Source: Hydrogenophaga sp. SL48 (GTDB taxonomy: Bacteria > Pseudomonadota > Gammaproteobacteria > Burkholderiales > Burkholderiaceae_C). Taken from it: a stretch of 64,000 nt of DNA. The DNA is taken from NCBI RefSeq assembly GCF_021729865.1, contig NZ_CP063400.1:806001-870000 (forward strand), given 5' to 3'. The notes under the pieces were generated by a model. That model saw only the letters and a list, made by a program, of their open reading frames with translations. It ran no database searches and had not been told where the DNA came from. The translations under genes were made by a program, and so were the position numbers. This document shows positions 16,901 to 25,104 of this stretch, in pieces. Position 1 is the first letter of the stretch. Every line of letters begins with the position of its first letter.

Positions 16901-17922
16901 GCGGGTCCTCGACCTGGTGGCGCGCCGCTGTTCGCAGCCTGGCGGTCTTGGTGATGGCTGGCTCGGGGGCGATGGCGCACGCGACCGCATCGACAGCCGC
17001 CGATTGCCGCGCGGCCGAGCCTGTGCCCTGGCAGGCGGTGGCGCCCGGTGTCTGGGTCTGGCTGCCGCCGGGCGCGGGCGACGTGTCCCCTGCGAACGCG
17101 GGCCATGTGGTGCCGACCAGCGTGGTGCTGGGCGGGCGGGATGCGCTGGTGATCGACCCCGGGCCGAGCCACCGCCACGGCCTGCGGCTGCGCCACTCCA
17201 TCGAGTGCCGTTTCAAGGCTCGCGTGCGCTGGATCGTCAACACCCACGCCCACTCGGAAAACGTGCTCGCCAACTCGGCTTTCGCCGACCAGGCGGCCAA
17301 CGGTCGCGTCGACATCCTGGCCACGGCCGCCACGCGCGAAGGCATGGCGCAGCGCTGCCCTGACTGCCTTGCCAGCCTCACCCAGCGCGTGGGCGAAGCG
17401 GCGATGGCGGGTACCCGCATCGTGCTGCCGAACCGGACCCTGGCCGAGGGCGATCAACTGCGCGTGGGCGCGTTGCGATTGCGCGTGATGCGCGTGGAGC
17501 AGGGCCACACCGAAGGCGACCTCGTGCTCTGGAACCCGCGCCACCGCCTGCTCTGGGCCGGCGGGCTGGTCTACCAGGGGCGCGTGCCCGAGCTGGCGCA
17601 GGGCAGGGTGGATCACTGGCTCGCGGCGCTGGCGCGGCTGGAGGCGTTGAAGCCGAGGCAGGTGCTGTCCACCGTGTGGTCAAAAGGGAGCCAGGGTGTT
17701 CCGCCCCCTGCAGTCGCGGCCACCCGCGACTACCTGCAATCGCTCCGCGAACGCACCCTGCAAGCCATGGACGAAGGCGCCCAGCCCCAGGAGATCGACC
17801 GCGTGAACCTGTCAGCGTTCCAGCACTGGGAAGGCTATGCCGCGAGACACGGCTTCAACGTGCAACGCGCCTGGCGCGAACTCGAACCGGTCTGGATGGA
17901 CCGGGCGGCGCCGACGAAATAA
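16897..17922 (+). CDS. Quinoprotein relay metallohydrolase 2 (SoxH-like, altered metal site)
   Basis: This 341-residue secreted metallo-beta-lactamase-fold protein begins with ATGA overlap to the hydrolase gene. A signal peptide ends near GAMAHA. The family fold is seen in VVLGGRDALVIDPGPSHRHG, VEQGHTEGDLVLW and LLWAGGLVY. The HxHxDH motif reads H117-A-H119-S-E121-N122, so the Asp and last His ligands are replaced. It is a second, distinct paralogue of the 3712-4695 gene. Such pairs are typical of PQQ alcohol loci with a SoxYZ-like carrier. Confidence 0.82.
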   Translation: MSGSSTWWRAAVRSLAVLVMAGSGAMAHATASTAADCRAAEPVPWQAVAPGVWVWLPPGAGDVSPANAGHVVPTSVVLGGRDALVIDPGPSHRHGLRLRHSIECRFKARVRWIVNTHAHSENVLANSAFADQAANGRVDILATAATREGMAQRCPDCLASLTQRVGEAAMAGTRIVLPNRTLAEGDQLRVGALRLRVMRVEQGHTEGDLVLWNPRHRLLWAGGLVYQGRVPELAQGRVDHWLAALARLEALKPRQVLSTVWSKGSQGVPPPAVAATRDYLQSLRERTLQAMDEGAQPQEIDRVNLSAFQHWEGYAARHGFNVQRAWRELEPVWMDRAAPTK

Positions 17923-17977
17923 CAAATCCGAAGGACTCGCTATCACTCCGGAGCGATGTGACTTGAACCGAGGATGC

Positions 17978-18059
17978 GGCGGAACTGGCTTGGCCAGGCC
18001 GCTCGCATCGCCCCTTGAGGGGCAGAGCGGTTACGCGCAGCGAACAAGCGACGGGGGTG
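17978..18059. repeat. Stop-anchored dispersed element, variant with AACAAGCGACGGGGG
   Basis: It reads GGCTTGGCCAGGCC, CCCCTTGAGGGG, GAGCGGTTACGCG, CGAACAAGCGACGGGGG and ends 2 bases before the stop codon of the sigma-54 activator gene. It is the reverse complement of the element at 788-880. Confidence 0.75.
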
Positions 18060-18061
18060 GT

Positions 18062-20230
18062 TCACAACAGCCCCGGGGGGAGCTGATCCTTCTTCCGGTA
18101 GATCGTGTTGCGCGACACCCCCAGCGCCTTCGCCGCTGCCGACACATTGCCCTTGTGCAGGCGCAGCATCTGCGCCATGGCGCTCAGCGCCACGTCCTGC
18201 AGGCGCTGGCCGTCCACCGCCGGTTCGGGCATGGGCGGTGCATTCGGCATCTCGGGCAGCGTGGTCGTCGCCGGGGTGATGGCGCCCATCAGGCGGTTCG
18301 GAATGGGGTTGGGCAGACCGTGCTCCAGCTCTTCGATGAAGTCGTCGGGCAGGTGCTCCATCTCGATCACGCCGTCGTTGCCCACCATGACCACCGCCGT
18401 GCGCAGCAGGTTGTGCAGCTGGCGGAAGTTGCCCGGCCAGTGGTAGCGCTTGAAGATGTCCATGACCCGCGCGGAGATGCCGATGTGCTGGCCGTTCTCG
18501 CAGAGCGCCTTCACGATCTTCTGCACCACGAGGTCGAAGTCGGTGCGCTCGCGCAGCGCCGGCAGCCGCACCACCAGGCCGTTGAGGCGGTAGTACAGGT
18601 CTTCGCGGAAGTCACCGCGCGCGATCATGTCTTTCAGGTTCTTGTGCGTGGCGCTGACCACTGCCACGTCCACGTCCACTTCCTTGCCCGCGCCGAGCGG
18701 GCTCACCTTGCGCTCCTGCAGGACGCGCAGCAACCGCGCCTGCAGGTGCTTGGGCATGTCACCGATTTCGTCGAGGAAGAGCGTGCCGCCGTTGGCCTGC
18801 AGGATCTTGCCGATCGAGCCCTTCTTGCGCGCGCCGGTGAAGGCCCCTTCCTCGTAGCCGAACAGCTCCGACTCGATCAGGTTGTCGGGAATCGAGGCGC
18901 AGTTGACCGAGACGAAGGGCTGACCGGAGCGCGTCGAGTCGCCGTGGATGGCCTGGGCCAGCAGGTCTTTGCCGGTGCCGGTTTCGCCCAGGATCATCAC
19001 CGGGATGTCACGCCCCGACACCCGGCGCAGCTTGTGGATGACCGACGCCACCTGGGGGTCGCCGGTGTCCAGGTACTGCAGCGAGGACAGCTGCATCTTG
19101 CGCCCGGTCTGCTTCAGCAACGCGGGCACCGAGCTCGCAGACGCCGTGGGTGCCTGCTGCTCTTCGGCCTGCTGCGGGTTCGCCGCCATGGGCCGCCCGG
19201 CCGACCAGGGGTTGCTCGCCTTGACCTTCACCCGGCACCAGACCGACACGCCGTTGTGCAGCACCAGCTGCTTGGGGTTGGGCATGGCGCCGCTGAACAG
19301 CTCGAACAGCGAGGAGATCGGGATGCCGAACAGCGACGAGAAGGTGTGGGCCTTGAGCGCGGCGAAGGGCAGGCCGATCTGGAACTGCGCGCTGCGGTTG
19401 GCCGAGATGAAGCGCCCCTCGGGCGAGAACACCGCGATGCCTTCGACCAGCGTGCCGAGAAACTCGGAGCGGGTGTGGAAATGCACCCGGATCGCCTTCG
19501 GGAAGATGTCGGCGAACATGTGGTTCTCGATCATCTGCGCCGACATGCGCACCAGCGCCAGCGTGTGCTGGTGGAAGCTGCGGTGGTCACCCGTGACGTC
19601 GAGCGCGCCGATCACCTGGCCGTAGGGATCGAAGATGGGCGCGGCGGAGCAGGTGAGGAACTTGTTGGCGTTCAGGTAGTGCTGGTTGCCGTGCACGGTG
19701 AGCGCTTCTTCTTCGGTCAGCGCGGTGCCGATGGCGTTGGTGCCCTTGTTGCGCTCGGACCAGTCCATGCCGGGGGTGAGCGCCACACGCGAGGCTTTTT
19801 CGAGGAAGTCGGTGTCGCCCAGCGAGTGCAGCACCATGCCCTTGGCCGAGGTCAGCAGCACCATGCTGTGGGTGTTGACGATCTGGTCGTAGAGCGTTTC
19901 CATGACCGGTGCCGCGTGCTGGAACAGGAAGCGGTTTTCATCCAGGGCGTCGGTCAGGATGCCGCGCGAGGGGCTGGTGAAGTCGGGTTCGCTCTGTTCG
20001 GTGATGCCGTAGGCACGCGAACGCTGGTGAGACTGGCCGATCGGGTCGTGACCGGCGGGGGAGAGGGCCGGTGGCGGAGTGTCGGCTCGCTCACCGCCGG
20101 GGCGGGTGTACATGGCGGCACTCATGTTGTCTCCAGAGTCCGAGGGGAATCCCCCCCAGTAGTCCATGGTCCAGTTCGGATCTTGTGATTCGCCCTGGGG
20201 AGGAACGTCGTTGTGTGGTTCGTGAGTCAT
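18062..20230 (-). CDS. Sigma-54-dependent AcoR-type transcriptional activator
   Basis: This 722-residue regulator has a GAF-type sensory domain at about residues 100-240 (KGTNAIGTAL, CSAAPIFDPYGQVIGALD) and a PAS-like linker at 255-335. The AAA+ domain spans 380-610, with Walker A GETGTGKD at 415-422, the sigma-54 contact loop GAFTGA at 462-467 and Walker B LFLDEIGD. A Fis-type HTH lies at the C-terminus (GNVSAAAKALGVSRNTIYRK). This is the AcoR/ExaE-like layout that senses alcohols, aldehydes or ketones. ATG 20230 is preferred to an upstream GTG. It is the likely activator of the sigma-54 promoters at 4814 and 20478. Confidence 0.93.
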   Translation of the reverse strand: MTHEPHNDVPPQGESQDPNWTMDYWGGFPSDSGDNMSAAMYTRPGGERADTPPPALSPAGHDPIGQSHQRSRAYGITEQSEPDFTSPSRGILTDALDENRFLFQHAAPVMETLYDQIVNTHSMVLLTSAKGMVLHSLGDTDFLEKASRVALTPGMDWSERNKGTNAIGTALTEEEALTVHGNQHYLNANKFLTCSAAPIFDPYGQVIGALDVTGDHRSFHQHTLALVRMSAQMIENHMFADIFPKAIRVHFHTRSEFLGTLVEGIAVFSPEGRFISANRSAQFQIGLPFAALKAHTFSSLFGIPISSLFELFSGAMPNPKQLVLHNGVSVWCRVKVKASNPWSAGRPMAANPQQAEEQQAPTASASSVPALLKQTGRKMQLSSLQYLDTGDPQVASVIHKLRRVSGRDIPVMILGETGTGKDLLAQAIHGDSTRSGQPFVSVNCASIPDNLIESELFGYEEGAFTGARKKGSIGKILQANGGTLFLDEIGDMPKHLQARLLRVLQERKVSPLGAGKEVDVDVAVVSATHKNLKDMIARGDFREDLYYRLNGLVVRLPALRERTDFDLVVQKIVKALCENGQHIGISARVMDIFKRYHWPGNFRQLHNLLRTAVVMVGNDGVIEMEHLPDDFIEELEHGLPNPIPNRLMGAITPATTTLPEMPNAPPMPEPAVDGQRLQDVALSAMAQMLRLHKGNVSAAAKALGVSRNTIYRKKDQLPPGLL

Positions 20231-20406
20231 GTGATTTTCTTCATATCTGTGCCACGAATCAACACTGGGTATTCCCCGAGTGAAACAGTGTGTGGCAGTT
20301 GCCTCGATCTGGTACACAAGCAAATCGCCGGCCATGCGCAGAGGGGCCGATCTGGCCGGACAAAGCCACGTGGGCTGTCACAGTCGGTCCATGTGGCACA
20401 GCGGTG

Positions 20407-20423
20407 TGGTGCAAATTGGAACA
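20407..20423 (+). promoter_or_regulatory. Operator-like motif, copy B (TGGTGCAAATTGGAACA)
   Basis: It shares GCAAATTG and flanking bases with the near-palindrome TGTTGCAAATTGCGACA at 23185-23201 (14 of 17 identical). It lies about 80 bases upstream of the predicted sigma-54 start site, a normal enhancer distance. Confidence 0.55.
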
Positions 20424-20477
20424 GTCGAGGCGGGCGGTGGCGCCCTGGTGGCCGTGAGAGCGGGTGCCGGAAACCGG

Positions 20478-20493
20478 TGGCCTGCTTATTGCT
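20478..20493 (+). promoter_or_regulatory. Sigma-54 promoter for the PedF-like cytochrome
   Basis: TGGCCTGCTTATTGCT keeps the GG and GC elements at exact spacing and the TTGCW of the -12 box; the -24 box differs from TGGCAC at two positions. It is 46 bases before the ATG. Confidence 0.7.
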
Positions 20494-20538
20494 TTTCAGG
20501 CTCCCGAGCCCCTTTTTTTGACCCCGGAGACAAGCCCC

Positions 20539-21036
20539 ATGAAGACCCATTTTCTCAAGCCACCGGCGCGTTCGGCGCTGCGCCTGCTCGCTCTCGCCGC
20601 CTGCAGCCTGGCCGCTGCCGCCGTCATGGCGCACGGCGACGTGACGCCTCAAGCCGTCGACACCAAAACCTTGCCGCAGCTCGGCGAGAAATGGCGCGAT
20701 GCCAACCCCTACAACGAACAGAGCCCGGCACGCGGCGAAGCCCTGCGCATCGGCACCTCGGCCTACAACCAGAACTGCGCGCGCTGCCACGGCCTGGAAG
20801 CCATTTCCGGCGGCATTTCGCCCGACCTGCGCAAGCTCGACGCCGATTGCACCGGCATGGCCGATGCGACCAAGAAGGCCGCGTGTTTCAAGGAAATGGA
20901 CGACTACTTCATCGCCACCGTGCGGCGCGGGCGGGTGCGCGACGGCCGGGTGTACATGCCACCCTTCGAGGGCACGCTCTCGCAGGAAGCCATCTGGTCG
21001 ATCCGCACCTACATCGAGACGCGCCGCGAGCCCTGA
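20539..21036 (+). CDS. pedF: Cytochrome c-550, PedF-like
   Basis: This 165-residue secreted monoheme cytochrome is of the type that accompanies PQQ ethanol dehydrogenases. It has a signal peptide ending VMAHG, heme motif CARCH near residue 80, and a candidate Met ligand in VYMPPFEG. The DADCTGMADATKKAACFKEMDDYF insertion is typical of PedF proteins. It has its own sigma-54 promoter. The leader GAGACAAGCCCC before its ATG is repeated almost exactly before the next gene. Confidence 0.9.
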   Translation: MKTHFLKPPARSALRLLALAACSLAAAAVMAHGDVTPQAVDTKTLPQLGEKWRDANPYNEQSPARGEALRIGTSAYNQNCARCHGLEAISGGISPDLRKLDADCTGMADATKKAACFKEMDDYFIATVRRGRVRDGRVYMPPFEGTLSQEAIWSIRTYIETRREP

Positions 21037-21093
21037 TCGGGCCGTTTCCCCACGGCGCCGCGCAGTGAACACCACAACAACGAGACAAGCCCC

Positions 21094-21996
21094 ATGAACC
21101 AGACCCCCAGGCCGCCACGTTCACACCCCATCCATGCCCTGCGCCGCCGCGCAGCGCTGGCCCTGTTGCTGCCGGTGCTCGCCGGGCACTGGCCGGCGCA
21201 GGCCCAGACCGAGCTGACCGACCTGGCCCGCATCAAGGCCAGCGGTGTGCTCAAGGTCGCGGTCTACAAAGACAACGCGCCCCTGTCGGACGGGCCCGTG
21301 ACCGACATGAAGGGGCTGGACGTGTCGCTGGCCGAGGCCCTGGCGCGGCAGCTGAAGCTCAAGCTCTCGCTGCTGCCCTACGACGCGGGCGAGAACATGG
21401 GCGACGACTTGCGCAACATGGTCTGGCGCGGTCACTACCTGGGCTACGGCCCGGCCGACGTGATGCTGCAGGTGCCGGCCGACAAGTTCCTTGCGCAGGG
21501 CAACCCGCAGGTGATGATTTTTGCGCCCTACATGCGCCAGTCGGTGATGCTGATGCACGACACGCGCAAGCTGGCCGATGCGGCGGTGCCCGAAGACCTC
21601 AAGGGCGTGCCGCTTGCGGCCGAGCGCGGCGCGGGCGCCGCCAGCGTGCTCATGGGCCATGGTGGCGGCCTGCTGCGCAACCAGGTCACGATCTACAACA
21701 CGGGTGTCGAAGCCGCCCAGGCGGCGGTGGACGGCAAGGCCGTCGCCGCTTTCGTGACGAGGGCTCAGGCCGAGTCGGTGCTGTTCCGCAACCCGGGCGC
21801 GGCGGCCCATTTCCGCCTCAGCAAGCTGAACTTCAACAACGGCATCGCCGACACCGGCTGGCCGGTGGGCATGGCGGTCAAGTCGGCGAACAAGGAACTG
21901 GCGCAGGCCCTCGAAGCCGCCATGAAATCCCTGCGCGACAGCGGCGAGATGTTGGCGATCTTCAAGCAGCACGGGTTGACGCTCACCGCGCCGTAG
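21094..21996 (+). CDS. Quinoprotein-associated substrate-binding protein (MoxJ/PedG-like)
   Basis: This 300-residue periplasmic binding protein of the family-3 solute-binding fold has a long basic leader ending in WPAQAQ. Mature motifs are LKVAVYKDNAPLS, DVSLAEALARQLKLKLSLLP and IADTGWPVGMAVK. It belongs to the PQQ-dehydrogenase-associated group that includes MoxJ/XoxJ, which bind the dehydrogenase during maturation rather than a nutrient. It lies 57 bases after pedF and shares its ribosome leader, so the two are probably one operon. Confidence 0.85.
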   Translation: MNQTPRPPRSHPIHALRRRAALALLLPVLAGHWPAQAQTELTDLARIKASGVLKVAVYKDNAPLSDGPVTDMKGLDVSLAEALARQLKLKLSLLPYDAGENMGDDLRNMVWRGHYLGYGPADVMLQVPADKFLAQGNPQVMIFAPYMRQSVMLMHDTRKLADAAVPEDLKGVPLAAERGAGAASVLMGHGGGLLRNQVTIYNTGVEAAQAAVDGKAVAAFVTRAQAESVLFRNPGAAAHFRLSKLNFNNGIADTGWPVGMAVKSANKELAQALEAAMKSLRDSGEMLAIFKQHGLTLTAP

Positions 21997-22038
21997 CTGT
22001 TGCCCCCTGGGGGGTGACGCCGCAGGCGGCGCGGGGGG
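21997..22038. repeat. Stop-anchored dispersed element (short copy)
   Basis: TGCCCCCTGGGGGG, GACGCCGCAGGCGGCG and CGGGGGG fill the gap between two convergent genes and touch both stop codons. It could act as a bidirectional terminator. Confidence 0.7.
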
Positions 22039-23181
22039 TCACCGCCTATTCAGTTTGCGGTACACCGTGGCGCGGCTGATGCCGAGGGCTCTTGCAGCTT
22101 CCATCACGTTGCCGCGGGCTTCGTCCACGGCGCGGCGGATGAGGGCGGTCTCCACATCTCTCAGGGGCACGCTGTGGCTCACCGGGCGGGCGGCGCCGGT
22201 CAGGCTGACCGGGCCGGGGTTCTGTGCCAGCACCAGCAGGCGCAGGCCCGACCACAACGGCACCTCGGCCGCAGGCCGGTGGCTGCGCGCGGCGTCGAAG
22301 AGGCTGTCGGACGGCACGGCAAAGACCTCGCTGATGTGAAGGGACTGTCGCTGGGGAGAAAGGCCCAGCATGTCCGCCGCAGCGCGGTTGGCGCCGCCGA
22401 TGCAACCGTCGTCGTCCACGCACACCAGTCCGTCGTTGTCGTCGCCCAGCACGCGGCCGGGCCAGTTCAGCCGCAGCAGCAGCCGGTGAGGGCGGGCGGT
22501 GGTGAGGGCGTTCTCGATGCTGCGCGCGGACTGGGTCACTAGGTGCTTGAGCGCCGGCTGCTCGGCCACATCGACACCGGTGAGGTCCAGCATGCCGACG
22601 CATTGACCATCGGGCCCCCAGATGGGCGCACCGGCGCAGCTGAATGCCCCGGTGTCCTTGAAGAAGTGCTCGCCCCGGTGCAGCCACACTGGCGCGTGGT
22701 CGGCCAGCGTGGTGCCGATGGCGGTGGTGCCCACGGCCAACTCCGACAGGTCCACGCCCACGCGCGCGATGGCCGAAGCGCGGGGGTCGTTGCGGTCCAC
22801 CGGGCCATCGACGTCGATCACCGTGCCGCGCGCGTCGGTGAGGATGGCGAAATACCGGCTGTTCACCATGGCGCGCGAGAGCGAGCGGATGACCGGCGCT
22901 GCGGCCTGGATCAGGGGCTGGCTGACCTCCAGCGCGTGGCGCATGCTGCCCACCGACACCGGTTCGAAGCTCACGCGTTGCCGAGGTTCGTGTCCCAGTG
23001 CCAGGCAGCGCCGCCACGAGCGTTCGATGCTGGGCGAGACCCAGGGCGAGGGCCGGGCTTCGCGGGCGTCCAGCACCGCGTGGCGCGCCCGTTCGATGAG
23101 GGCCAGGCGCTGGTCGGTCGGTGGGGTGTGGGTGGCGGCTGGGATCACGTCTGCCTCTGCGGTCGGTGGGATCTGGGACAC
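22039..23181 (-). CDS. AcoR-like GAF/Fis transcriptional regulator lacking the AAA+ domain
   Basis: This 380-residue regulator has a GAF sensory domain at about 90-240 (VGTTAIGTTLADHAPVW, FSCAGAPIWGPDGQCVGMLD), a PAS-like region at 245-320, and a C-terminal Fis-type HTH (GNVMEAARALGISRATVYRK). The sigma-54-contacting AAA+ module found in AcoR and in the neighbour at 18062-20230 is absent, with no Walker A or GAFTGA. It may work with sigma-70, or modulate the full-length activator by competing for operators (inference). A GTG start is used, and an operator-like palindrome begins 4 bases upstream of it. Confidence 0.85.
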   Translation of the reverse strand: MSQIPPTAEADVIPAATHTPPTDQRLALIERARHAVLDAREARPSPWVSPSIERSWRRCLALGHEPRQRVSFEPVSVGSMRHALEVSQPLIQAAAPVIRSLSRAMVNSRYFAILTDARGTVIDVDGPVDRNDPRASAIARVGVDLSELAVGTTAIGTTLADHAPVWLHRGEHFFKDTGAFSCAGAPIWGPDGQCVGMLDLTGVDVAEQPALKHLVTQSARSIENALTTARPHRLLLRLNWPGRVLGDDNDGLVCVDDDGCIGGANRAAADMLGLSPQRQSLHISEVFAVPSDSLFDAARSHRPAAEVPLWSGLRLLVLAQNPGPVSLTGAARPVSHSVPLRDVETALIRRAVDEARGNVMEAARALGISRATVYRKLNRR

Positions 23182-23184
23182 AAG

Positions 23185-23201
23185 TGTTGCAAATTGCGAC
23201 A
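23185..23201. promoter_or_regulatory. Operator-like near-palindrome, copy A (TGTTGCAAATTGCGACA)
   Basis: TGTnGCAA and TTGCnACA form 8-base arms around a central A. It sits immediately upstream of the AAA+-less regulator gene, suggesting autoregulation. Confidence 0.6.
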
Positions 23202-23309
23202 GTGGCGGATCAAGTCACCACGGTTCGCGCGTCTGCAGAGCATCCGCGCAAATCACGTGCCACGGTGCAGGGCTTACCCCGACGTATGAGGCGGCGCTGC
23301 ACGATGCGC

Positions 23310-23385
23310 CCAGGGCACCGCCGGGCCTGCTCCGCCGGACGGCCAGTGCCGCCCCTTGGGGGGTAGCGCGAAGCGCTGCGGGGGG
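23310..23385. repeat. Stop-anchored dispersed element after xdhC-like gene
   Basis: It contains GGCACCGCCGGGCC, CCGCCCCTTGGGGGG and CGCGAAGCGCTGCGGGGGG, and abuts the stop codon at 23386. Confidence 0.75.
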
Positions 23386-24426
23386 TTACCTCGCCCTCAG
23401 CAGGTCCTTGGCCGGCCCCACCTGGGTGTCGCGCGGCAGCGGCACCGCGTTCTTCACCGCCAGCACCTCGGCCATGATGCTGACCGCGATCTCGGACGGC
23501 ATCTTGCTGCCGATGTAGATGCCGATCGGGCCGCGCAGCGGGGCCAGGCTGGCCTCGGTCTGATCGAAGTGCTCGATCATCCGGGCGCGGCGCGCCTCGT
23601 TGTTGCGCCGCGAGCCGATGGCGCCAACGTAGAACGCCTCGGTCTGCAGCGCTTCGAGCAGCGCGAGGTCGTCGAGCTTGGGGTCGTGGGTGAGCGCGAT
23701 CACGCAGGTGCGGCGGTCCACCTGGAATTCACGCACCACGTCGTCGGGCATGCCGTGGGCCAGCGCCACACCGGCCACGGCCCAGCTGCCGCGGTACTCC
23801 TCGCGCGGGTCGCAGACCGTGACCGCGAAGCCGCAGAACAGGGCCATGGTCGATAGGTACTCGGTGAGCTGGCCGGCACCGATCAGCAGCATGCGGTACT
23901 CGGGACCGAAGGTGTTGCTCAGCGTCACACCGTCGTCGATGAGGCCCGCGGGTTTGTCGCAGGGCCGCAGGGTGACGGCGCCGGTGGCGAGCTCGGTGCA
24001 ACGCTGCATCAACCGGCCTTCGCTCAGGGCCTGCACCAGCGCCGCGAGCGTGTCAGCATCGGGGTTGAATTCGAGCAGCAACTCCAGCGTGCCGCCGCAG
24101 GGCAGGCCGAAGCGATGCGCCTCGTCGGCGGTGACGCCGTAGGTCACGCGCTCGGGCGGGCCTTGCGGAATGTCGTGCGTGATGCCAGCGGCGGGCTGCG
24201 CGCCCGCGGTGGCGTTGGCCCGGCTGTAGCGGTAGATCAGGTCGTCTTCGATGCAGCCGCCCGAGACCGAGCCCACCACCGAGCCGGTTTCACACAGCGC
24301 CATGATCGAGCCGACCGGGCGCGGCGACGAGCCCCAGGTGCGGACCACCGTGGCCAGCAGCGCACGTTGCCCGTCGCGCCGCCATTGCAGCAGTTTGCGC
24401 AGCACCGTGATGTCGAGGTTTTCCAT
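23386..24426 (-). CDS. coxF: XdhC/CoxF family molybdenum-hydroxylase maturation factor
   Basis: This 346-residue protein has the XdhC/CoxI two-domain layout. An N-terminal domain holds SSPRPVGSIMAL and GSVSGGCIEDDL, and a C-terminal Rossmann domain holds LIGAGQLTEYLSTMA and YVGAIGSRRNN. Relatives insert the sulfurated cofactor into molybdenum hydroxylases. It is the last gene of the cox operon, 39 bases after coxG, and the order S-L-M-D-E-G-F is standard. Confidence 0.9.
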   Translation of the reverse strand: MENLDITVLRKLLQWRRDGQRALLATVVRTWGSSPRPVGSIMALCETGSVVGSVSGGCIEDDLIYRYSRANATAGAQPAAGITHDIPQGPPERVTYGVTADEAHRFGLPCGGTLELLLEFNPDADTLAALVQALSEGRLMQRCTELATGAVTLRPCDKPAGLIDDGVTLSNTFGPEYRMLLIGAGQLTEYLSTMALFCGFAVTVCDPREEYRGSWAVAGVALAHGMPDDVVREFQVDRRTCVIALTHDPKLDDLALLEALQTEAFYVGAIGSRRNNEARRARMIEHFDQTEASLAPLRGPIGIYIGSKMPSEIAVSIMAEVLAVKNAVPLPRDTQVGPAKDLLRAR

Positions 24427-24465
24427 GGGTTGTCTCCAGACGGTGGAGTGTGCCGCCGCCGCGAC

Positions 24466-25071
24466 TCAGCGGCTCAGCCACCAGATCACGCCGATGGTCA
24501 CCGCGCCGGCCACCCACACCCAGGCGGGCACGCCGCCGCCGCTGGCGGCAGGAGCTGCCACCGGCGTGGCCACATCGCCAGCCGCTGCGGCGGCGGCCGC
24601 CGCGTCCCGCGCCGCATAGGCCTCGGGGTGGGCCTTCTGCATGGCTTCGTCGAAGCGTTTGAAGAAATCTTCCGACATGGCCTTGGCCGTGCCGTCGATC
24701 AGGCGCTGGCCCAGCTGCGCGATCTTGCCGCCCACGGTGGCGTGCACCGTGTAGTCCAGTTCGCAGCCGCTGCCGTTGGGGCTGAGCTTCACTTCGGCCG
24801 CGCCCTTGCCGAAGCCCGCGACGCCGCCCTGGCCCTCGAAATTGATCTTGTACGACGCGGGCGCCACGATGTCGCTGAGCAGGATCTTGCCGGCGAACTT
24901 GGCCGACACCGGCCCGATCTTGAGTGCCATGCCCACGGCGTACTGGTTCTCGCCGGTGGCCTCCACCTTGTCGCATCCCGGTATGCAGGCCTTGAGCACC
25001 TCGGGGTCGTTGAGCGCGTCCCAGGCCTGTTGCTGGGTGATGGCGAGGGATCGGTTGCCTTGCATGTCCAT
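24466..25071 (-). CDS. coxG: CoxG-like membrane-anchored SRPBCC protein
   Basis: This 201-residue protein has a START/SRPBCC domain at residues 1-145 (MDMQGNRSLAITQQQAWDAL, CIPGCDKVEATG, DYTVHATVGGKIAQLGQRLI). An Ala/Pro linker and one C-terminal helix (VWVAGAVTIGVIWWL) follow. In carboxydotrophs CoxG recruits the molybdenum hydroxylase to the membrane and may carry quinone. It lies between coxE and the xdhC-like gene. Confidence 0.92.
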   Translation of the reverse strand: MDMQGNRSLAITQQQAWDALNDPEVLKACIPGCDKVEATGENQYAVGMALKIGPVSAKFAGKILLSDIVAPASYKINFEGQGGVAGFGKGAAEVKLSPNGSGCELDYTVHATVGGKIAQLGQRLIDGTAKAMSEDFFKRFDEAMQKAHPEAYAARDAAAAAAAAGDVATPVAAPAASGGGVPAWVWVAGAVTIGVIWWLSR

Positions 25072-25104
25072 GGTGTGTTCCTTCTTTGTTTTGGTTGGAT
25101 CGGG

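Larger units (their letters stand above)
20231..20538. other. Divergent regulatory region, sigma-54 activator / pedF
   Basis: This 308-base region holds no gene. It contains an operator-like motif at 20407-20423 and a sigma-54 promoter at 20478-20493 directed to the cytochrome gene. The side facing the activator gene shows no clear promoter by eye. Confidence 0.7.

Noticed and set aside
17837..20188. 783-codon open frame on the plus strand
   Set aside because: It is antisense to the sigma-54 activator gene, which has full domain motifs.
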